The notes under the pieces were generated by a model, which saw nothing but the letters and a program-made list of their open reading frames with translations, was not told the origin of the DNA and did no database searches. A program made the translations under genes and the position numbers. A stretch of 64,000 nucleotides of DNA, taken from positions 806,001-870,000 of the forward strand of contig NZ_CP117255.1 in assembly GCF_003240565.2 (NCBI RefSeq), written 5' to 3'. Numbering within the stretch: position 1 is the first letter of the stretch; each line of letters opens with the position of its first letter. The DNA comes from Rhizobium tumorigenes. GTDB taxonomy: Bacteria > Pseudomonadota > Alphaproteobacteria > Rhizobiales > Rhizobiaceae. Of the stretch, positions 58,490-64,000 are shown piece by piece.

Positions 58490-59533
58490 TCAAATCGGCA
58501 TCGGATACTGGCGATGGACGGCATTGATCTCGGCCAGAACCTCGGACGACAGCGTCAGGTCGCCGGCGCCGATGTTGATCTTCAGCTGCTCCATGGTTGT
58601 CGCACCGATAATGGCCGCTGCCATGAACGGACGGGTGAGGCAGAAGGAAATCGCCATCGCAGACGGATCGAGGCCGTGCTTGCGGGCGATTTCGAGATAG
58701 GCATTTACGGCCGGCTCCTGGAGCGGCTGCAGGCGGCCGCCGAGATCGCCGTTGATGGCCGCGCGGGATCCCTCTGGCTTGGCCCCGCCGACATATTTGC
58801 CGGTGAGCAGGCCAGCTGCGAGCGGCGAGTAGGCCAGCAGCCCGACATCCTCGTGATGCGACAGTTCGGCAAGGTCGAGATCGAAATGGCGGTAGAGGAG
58901 GCTGTACTCGTTCTGGATGCTGGCGACGCGCGGCAGGCCCTTCTGTTCGGCCAGCGTAAGATATTTCTGCGTACCCCAGCTGGTCTCATTGGAAAGCCCG
59001 ATTGCGCGGATCTTGCCTTCCTTGACGCATTCGCCAAGCGTCTCGAGGATGTCCTCGATGTTGGCAACGACAGCGGCGCGGTCCTGGGTGAAGGGGTTGT
59101 AGTTCCAGCTCTGGCGGAAGTGGAAATGGCCACGGTTAGGCCAGTGGATCTGGTACAGGTCTATATAGTCGGTTTTCAGGCGCTTCAGGCTGGCCTCGAG
59201 CGCCAGGCGGATATTGGCGGCGTCGGCGCCCTGGCCTCCGCGCAGATAGGAACGTCCGTTTCCGGCAACCTTGGTGGCGAGTACGATATCCTTGCGCTTG
59301 CCGGTCTTTTCGAACCACGTGCCGATATGCTCTTCGGTGCGGCCCTGCGTCTCGGCCGACAGCGGGGTAACGGGGTACATTTCGGCTGTATCGAAGAAGT
59401 TGATGCCCTTCTCGACGGCGAAATCCATCTGCTCATGGGCCTCGGCTTCGCTGTTCTGCGTGCCCCAGGTCATGGTGCCAAGGCAGATTTGCGAAATCGA
59501 AATGCCTGTGCGGCCTAAATTCTGATATTTCAT
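58490..59533 (-). CDS. aldo/keto reductase
   Basis: The 347-residue NADPH-dependent enzyme has catalytic residues in FFDTAEMYPVTP (aspartate and tyrosine), the lysine in VLATKVAG, and the cofactor loop IIGATTMEQLKINI. It resembles the Tas/YghZ-like group of broad-specificity reductases. ATG 59533 (MKYQNLGRTG) is the family-typical start. It diverges from fabD. Confidence 0.92.
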   Translation of the reverse strand: MKYQNLGRTGISISQICLGTMTWGTQNSEAEAHEQMDFAVEKGINFFDTAEMYPVTPLSAETQGRTEEHIGTWFEKTGKRKDIVLATKVAGNGRSYLRGGQGADAANIRLALEASLKRLKTDYIDLYQIHWPNRGHFHFRQSWNYNPFTQDRAAVVANIEDILETLGECVKEGKIRAIGLSNETSWGTQKYLTLAEQKGLPRVASIQNEYSLLYRHFDLDLAELSHHEDVGLLAYSPLAAGLLTGKYVGGAKPEGSRAAINGDLGGRLQPLQEPAVNAYLEIARKHGLDPSAMAISFCLTRPFMAAAIIGATTMEQLKINIGAGDLTLSSEVLAEINAVHRQYPMPI

Positions 59534-59718
59534 GGGAAAACCTTGGATCTGGCGGGGATGCATGTCCGGGAGGACGGCGGGAATTTAGGTCTAATTCTCG
59601 CAAGTGCAAGAAAAATTCGTGAGCCTTAGCATTCGCAAAAGCCCGGTGCCGTCAGGCCTGCGCTCTTGACTCCGGGGACAAGAATGCCGATTGGAAAGCC
59701 AAACGAGGACGCCAAACA

Positions 59719-60663
59719 ATGACTGTTGCTTTCACATTCCCGGGTCAGGGAAGCCAGGCCGTCGGCATGGGCAAGGATCTGGCCGAGCAGTTTCCCGAAG
59801 CCCGCGCCGTCTTTGCTGAAGTCGATGACGCCCTCGGCGAGGCGCTTTCCGAGACGATATTCAACGGCCCCGAAGACAAGCTGACGCTGACGGCCAATGC
59901 CCAGCCAGCGTTGATGGCCGTATCGATGGCAGCTTTCCGGGTTCTGCAAGCCCGCGGCCTCGATCTCAAGGGCAAGGTGGGCTATGTCGCAGGCCATTCG
60001 CTCGGCGAATACGCGGCGCTCTGTGCTGCCGGCACCTTCACGCTCGCCGACACCGCCCGTCTTCTGCGCATTCGCGGCAACGCCATGCAGGCAGCTGTCC
60101 CCGTCGGCACCGGCGCGATGGCGGCTATCATCGGGCTCGAGCAGGCAGACGTCGTTGCCGTCTGCGAGGAAGCATCGGCGCTCGGCGCCTGCCAGATCGC
60201 CAATGACAATGGCGGCGGCCAGATCGTTATCTCGGGCGAGAAAGTCGCTGTCGAGAAGGCGGCAGCACTGGCAACCGAAAAGGGCGCCAAGCGGGCCATC
60301 CTGCTGGCGGTCTCCGCACCCTTCCATTCCAGCCTGATGGCACCGGCCGCAGACGCGATGCGCGAAGCGCTCGCCAACGTCAAGATGTCCGATCCCGTCG
60401 TGCCTGTTATCGCCAATGTCCGTGCTGCTCCCGTCACCGATGCCGGCGAGATTGCCGCGCTCTTGGTCGAGCAGGTCACCGGCCAGGTTCGTTGGCGCGA
60501 GACGGTTCAGTGGTTTGCCGCTAACGATGTGACAACGCTCTATGAAATCGGTGCCGGCAAGGTGCTGACCGGGCTTGCCAAGCGCATCGACAAGGCCGTG
60601 ACTGGCATCGCCGTCAATTCGCCCGCTGATATCGAAGCAGCGCTTGCCAGCCTTGTCGGTTGA
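59719..60663 (+). CDS. fabD: malonyl-CoA--ACP transacylase
   Basis: The 314-residue enzyme has FPGQGSQAVGMGKDL, the nucleophile serine in GHSLGEYAAL and the histidine in SAPFHSSLM. It loads malonate onto AcpP, whose gene is downstream. It is first in the fatty-acid cluster fabD-fabG-acpP-fabF. Confidence 0.97.
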   Translation: MTVAFTFPGQGSQAVGMGKDLAEQFPEARAVFAEVDDALGEALSETIFNGPEDKLTLTANAQPALMAVSMAAFRVLQARGLDLKGKVGYVAGHSLGEYAALCAAGTFTLADTARLLRIRGNAMQAAVPVGTGAMAAIIGLEQADVVAVCEEASALGACQIANDNGGGQIVISGEKVAVEKAAALATEKGAKRAILLAVSAPFHSSLMAPAADAMREALANVKMSDPVVPVIANVRAAPVTDAGEIAALLVEQVTGQVRWRETVQWFAANDVTTLYEIGAGKVLTGLAKRIDKAVTGIAVNSPADIEAALASLVG

Positions 60664-60710
60664 CCGAGCGCGCCACCAAGCACGCAACATCCAGGAATGA
60701 GGAAACTCAC

Positions 60711-61448
60711 ATGTTTGACCTGACCGGCCGCAAGGCCCTGATTACCGGCGCCACTGGCGGCATCGGCGAGGAAATCGCCCGCACGCTGCACGCTCAGGGC
60801 GCCATCGTTGGCCTGCACGGAACCCGCGTCGAAAAGCTCGAGGCACTGGCCGCCGAACTCGGAGATCGCGTCAAGATCTTCCCGGCCAACCTTTCCGACC
60901 GCGCCGAAGTCAAGACGCTTGCCGCCAAGGCAGAGGCAGAGCTCGAAGGCGTCGATATCCTCGTCAACAACGCCGGCATCACCAAGGACGGCCTGTTCGT
61001 GCGCATGAGCGACGAGGACTGGGACAATGTGATAGAGGTAAACCTGACCTCGACATTTCGTCTAACCCGTGAGCTCACGCATCCTATGATGCGCCGCCGC
61101 TACGGCCGCATCATCAACATCACGTCGATTGTCGGCACAACCGGCAATCCGGGCCAGGCCAACTATTGCGCCTCGAAGGCCGGCATGATCGGCATGACAA
61201 AATCGCTGGCCCAGGAAATCGCCACGCGCAACGTCACGGTCAACTGCGTCTCGCCGGGCTTCATCGCCAGCGCCATGACCGACAAGCTGAATGACAAGCA
61301 GAAGGACGGCATCATGGGCGCCATCCCGATGAAGCGCATGGGCACCGGTGCCGAGATCGCTGCAGCCGTCGCCTATCTCGCATCCAGCGAAGCTGCCTAC
61401 GTGACCGGGCAGACGCTGCACGTCAACGGCGGCATGGCCATGATCTGA
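60711..61448 (+). CDS. fabG: 3-oxoacyl-ACP reductase
   Basis: The 245-residue SDR enzyme has TGATGGIG, NNAGITKDGLF, ITSIVGTTGNPGQ with catalytic serine, and YCASKAG. It reduces 3-ketoacyl-ACP. ATG 60711 follows GAGGAAA; a frame from 60660 lacks a site. It is 47 bp after fabD and probably cotranscribed. Confidence 0.97.
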   Translation: MFDLTGRKALITGATGGIGEEIARTLHAQGAIVGLHGTRVEKLEALAAELGDRVKIFPANLSDRAEVKTLAAKAEAELEGVDILVNNAGITKDGLFVRMSDEDWDNVIEVNLTSTFRLTRELTHPMMRRRYGRIINITSIVGTTGNPGQANYCASKAGMIGMTKSLAQEIATRNVTVNCVSPGFIASAMTDKLNDKQKDGIMGAIPMKRMGTGAEIAAAVAYLASSEAAYVTGQTLHVNGGMAMI

Positions 61449-61558
61449 AATAGAAATTGCGGTTGGGGAGAGAATTTGTCCCCAACAGCTTGTCGGGCGG
61501 GCCCGCGGGGTTGATTTTCAGGCTTTGCGACAGAGATAAAGCATGTTAATCGGGCCAT

Positions 61559-61572
61559 GACTGTGAACAGTC
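61559..61572. promoter_or_regulatory. palindrome GACTGT-GA-ACAGTC in the acpP upstream region
   Basis: A perfect 6-bp inverted repeat with a 2-bp centre lies 167 bp before the acpP start, in a 290-bp gap with no gene. It could be an operator. Another hairpin (TTGGGGA/TCCCCAA) stands at 61463-61485 after fabG and could be its weak terminator. Confidence 0.35.
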
Positions 61573-61738
61573 GTCCCGAATACGCAGATTCTACATGCCG
61601 TTATTGCGCGGTTTTGTGGTATCTCAAGCCGGGTTGAACGGGTTTGCCAACGGTGCTCCGATTGAGTGCTGCAGGTTGAAAACAGGGTAGGGGTGCCAGA
61701 CGGCATTCTGATCAGGAAATAAGGTCGAGGAAACCGAC

Positions 61739-61975
61739 ATGAGCGATATCGCAGAACGCGTTAAGAAAATTGTTGTTGATCATCTTGGCGTCGACGCCGA
61801 AAAGGTTGTTGAAGGCGCCAGCTTCATCGACGACCTGGGTGCGGACTCGCTCGACACAGTCGAACTGGTCATGGCATTCGAAGAAGAATTCGGCGTTGAA
61901 ATCCCGGACGACGCTGCCGACTCGATTCTGACGGTTGGCGACGCTGTAAAGTTCATCGAAAAGGCCCAGGCTTAA
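61739..61975 (+). CDS. acpP: acyl carrier protein
   Basis: The 78-residue acidic protein has the phosphopantetheine serine S37 in [18 protein letters not shown]. AcpS, encoded at 13803, would activate it. It carries growing acyl chains. It is followed by a strong terminator and has a separate upstream region, so its high expression is independent of fabG. Confidence 0.98.
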   Translation: MSDIAERVKKIVVDHLGVDAEKVVEGASFIDDLGADSLDTVELVMAFEEEFGVEIPDDAADSILTVGDAVKFIEKAQA

Positions 61976-61991
61976 CAGCTTGGCACTATCA

Positions 61992-62024
61992 AAGGGCGGG
62001 CTCATGGAGTCCGCCCTTTTTCGT
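61992..62024 (+). terminator. terminator of acpP
   Basis: GGGCGG and CCGCCC pair around a short loop and a TTTTT run follows, about 20 bp after the acpP stop. Confidence 0.9.
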
Positions 62025-62086
62025 CCGGTCATGCCGGACTTTACATATGTTATGCATGGCATGCGCGAAGACAGGGGCTGAGGGCG

Positions 62087-63349
62087 ATGAGACGTGTCGT
62101 TATCACGGGTACCGGCATGGTATCTCCTTTGGGGTGTGGCACGGAGGTGTCCTGGACGCGCTTGCTCGCTGGCCACAACGGCGCCCGCCTGATCACCGAC
62201 TTCGAAGTTTCCGACCTGCCTGCCAAGATTGCCTGTAGGGTTCCCGTCGGCGATGGCAGCGATGGCACGTTCAATGCCGACGACTGGATGGAGCCGAAGG
62301 AACAGCGCAAGGTCGATCCGTTTATCATCTATGGCATGGCCGCCGCCGAAATGGCGTTGACTGATGCCGGTTGGCATCCGAAGACCGACGAAGACCAGAT
62401 CGCCACCGGCGTTATGATCGGCTCGGGCATCGGTGGTCTGGAAGGTATCGTCGAGGCCGGGTATACATTGCGTGACAAGGGCCCCCGGCGCATCTCTCCG
62501 TTTTTTATTCCAGGCCGTCTGATCAACCTTGTGTCCGGCCAGGTCTCCATCCGTCATAAGCTGCGCGGCCCCAACCACGCCGTCGTTACGGCCTGTTCCA
62601 CCGGGGCCCATGCCATCGGCGACGCCGCCCGCTTCATCGCCTTTGGCGATGCTGACGTCATGGTTGCCGGCGGTGCCGAAGCTCCCGTCTGCCGCATTGC
62701 AATGGCTGGATTTGCCGCCTGCAAGGCGCTATCGACCCAGCATAACGACGACCCGGAAAAGGCCTCGCGTCCTTACGACAACGACCGCGATGGCTTTGTG
62801 ATGGGCGAGGGCGCCGGCATCGTCGTGCTCGAGGAACTCGAACACGCCAAGGCGCGCGGCGCCAAGATCTATGCGGAAGTGGTCGGCTATGGCCTGTCCG
62901 GTGATGCCTACCACATCACCGCACCGTCCGAAACCGGCGAGGGCGCTTTCCGCTGCATGACATCCGCCTTGAAGCGTGCGGGCGTCACGGCTGCCGATCT
63001 CGACTACATCAACGCACACGGCACATCGACCATGGCCGATACGATAGAGCTAGGCGCCGTCGAGCGACTGGTCGGCGATTCCGCTTCGAGGATCTCGATG
63101 TCGTCCACCAAGTCGGCGACCGGACATCTTCTCGGAGCGGCCGGCGCAATCGAGGCGATTTTCTCGGCGCTTGCAATCCGCGACAATATCGTTCCGCCGA
63201 CGCTCAACCTCGACAATCCGGAGCGGCCAACCGCGATCGATCTGGTACCGCACACCGCGCGCAAGCGCGATGTCAACATTGCGCTGTCGAACTCCTTCGG
63301 ATTTGGCGGAACCAACGCTTCGCTCGTTCTGCGACGCTATGAGGCTTAA
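62087..63349 (+). CDS. fabF: 3-oxoacyl-ACP synthase II
   Basis: The 420-residue condensing enzyme has catalytic cysteine in VVTACSTGAHA, histidines in NAHGTST and SATGHLLGAAG, and NSFGFGGTNAS near the end. It elongates acyl-ACP. ATG 62087 follows TGAGGG. mltG begins 112 bp downstream. Confidence 0.97.
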   Translation: MRRVVITGTGMVSPLGCGTEVSWTRLLAGHNGARLITDFEVSDLPAKIACRVPVGDGSDGTFNADDWMEPKEQRKVDPFIIYGMAAAEMALTDAGWHPKTDEDQIATGVMIGSGIGGLEGIVEAGYTLRDKGPRRISPFFIPGRLINLVSGQVSIRHKLRGPNHAVVTACSTGAHAIGDAARFIAFGDADVMVAGGAEAPVCRIAMAGFAACKALSTQHNDDPEKASRPYDNDRDGFVMGEGAGIVVLEELEHAKARGAKIYAEVVGYGLSGDAYHITAPSETGEGAFRCMTSALKRAGVTAADLDYINAHGTSTMADTIELGAVERLVGDSASRISMSSTKSATGHLLGAAGAIEAIFSALAIRDNIVPPTLNLDNPERPTAIDLVPHTARKRDVNIALSNSFGFGGTNASLVLRRYEA

Positions 63350-63461
63350 GGGCAGGTAGCGGCTGATTTTTCGCGCACTACGTGTGCGCGGAAGATCCTG
63401 AACCTGTTTTTGCTGCATTGCTTGGTCAAGAGCGGACAAAGACAAGAAGAAGGGACTGCCG

Positions 63462-64000
63462 GTGAACGACACGAACCAGAACGGGGATACGCCGGCCGGC
63501 CGCGACGGCCATCCCGGGCAAAAGGGACCGATCATTCCGAAATCACCAAACGAGGCGCTGCGTCCCGAACGCGTGCCGGAGCCACCGAAGCGGTCCCGCA
63601 AGGCCCGCAGCCAGATGGTCATCTTCCTGAACTTCCTGATGACGCTTGTCGTCTTCGTCATCGCGCTGGGCGTCATCGGCTTCTACTACGTCGTATCGAC
63701 CTACCAGTCGCCCGGGCCGCTCACGACCAACGCCAACTTCATCGTCCGTAGCGGAGCGGGTCCATCCGAGATCGCTTCTCGGCTGGAAGCCAGCAACATC
63801 ATTTCTGATGCGCGGATATTCAAATATCTGGCGGCCCGTCAACTCCGCGACGGCGATACGCTGAAGGCCGGCGAATACGAGATCAAGGCCGGCGCTTCCA
63901 TGAAGGACATCATGGAGTTGATGGAGTCCGGCAAGTCCATCCTCTATTCAGTCACGCTGCCGGAGGGCCTGACAACTCGCCAGATCTTCAACAAGCTTCA
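63462..64000 (+). CDS. mltG: endolytic transglycosylase MltG, partial (N-terminal part)
   Basis: The frame from GTG 63462 runs off the right end after 179 codons. It has a cytosolic proline-rich head, one transmembrane helix (about 55-78, MVIFLNFLMTLVVFVIALGV), and the LysM-like/YceG start FIVRSGAGPSEIASRLEASN and LKAGEYEIKAGASM. The active-site glutamate lies beyond the window. It cuts nascent peptidoglycan strands. fabF-mltG adjacency is common in rhizobia. An AAGAAGAAGGGA site precedes the GTG. Confidence 0.93.
   Translation, partial: MNDTNQNGDTPAGRDGHPGQKGPIIPKSPNEALRPERVPEPPKRSRKARSQMVIFLNFLMTLVVFVIALGVIGFYYVVSTYQSPGPLTTNANFIVRSGAGPSEIASRLEASNIISDARIFKYLAARQLRDGDTLKAGEYEIKAGASMKDIMELMESGKSILYSVTLPEGLTTRQIFNKL

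Overview
The window looks like part of the main chromosome of a member of the Rhizobiaceae (Rhizobium/Agrobacterium group, Alphaproteobacteria). Three things point there: the tandem RopA-type porins, the short Sinorhizobium-type phosphatidylserine decarboxylase, and the housekeeping blocks rpoZ-rsh, acpS-lepB-rnc-era-recO, radA-cvpA-purF, rplI-DUF2232-rpsR-rpsF and fabD-fabG-acpP-fabF-mltG. The DNA is GC-rich. No rRNA, intact tRNA, insertion sequence or CRISPR array was seen.

Left edge (1-2.1 kb): the start of a tyrosine integrase that runs off the left end, a perfect 13-bp tandem repeat, and a 17-bp match to the 3' end of a serine tRNA. Together these suggest the right boundary of an integrated element lying mostly outside the window. 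2.1-4.7 kb: two paralogous porins with a shared G-rich leader element. 4.8-20.5 kb: lytic transglycosylase, dapA, smpB with a coupled DUF3830 gene, a NYN-domain protein, rpoZ-rsh (stringent response), DUF3563 and DUF2062 proteins, acpS-lepB-rnc-era, a Crp/Fnr regulator, a single-domain response regulator, recO, then convergent MOSC and HD-domain genes.

20.7-29.2 kb is the most accessory-looking part. It holds a small EF-hand protein with its own promoter, a 68-residue unknown, and a long leftward series: HigB-type toxin, HigA-type antitoxin, Nudix hydrolase, TIGR02301 protein, two unknowns, YgfZ-like protein, HD phosphohydrolase, tyrosine phosphatase and MscS channel, many with overlapping stops and starts. 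YnfA-like, SRAP and LysE-type genes follow rightward.

29.5-46.4 kb: phospholipid synthesis (pssA-psd), an ATM1-like ABC exporter, a LysM protein with a mirror-like A-Ig-Ig-A repeat architecture, LOG-family protein, rarD, cimA, proline iminopeptidase with two GFA-domain genes and a DUF559 nuclease in a tightly overlapping row, cysS beside a composite palindromic repeat, two exported unknowns, an SDR enzyme and purF. 46.5-52 kb: cvpA, radA, a ParDE-type toxin-antitoxin pair placed directly ahead of radA, alr and dnaB. 52.3-55.5 kb: a MarR/MFS/HlyD efflux operon. 55.5-59.5 kb: the rplI-DUF2232-rpsR-rpsF operon with a structured rpsF leader that may hide its ribosome binding site, a second composite palindrome, and an aldo/keto reductase. 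59.7-64 kb: the fatty-acid synthesis cluster and the start of mltG, cut by the right end.

Most genes are ordinary and recognisable. The items worth following up are the porin leaders, the rpsF leader, the LysM protein architecture, the two toxin-antitoxin pairs coupled to other genes, the DUF559/palindrome association and the element boundary at the left end. No clear previously undescribed multi-gene system is evident from sequence reading alone.
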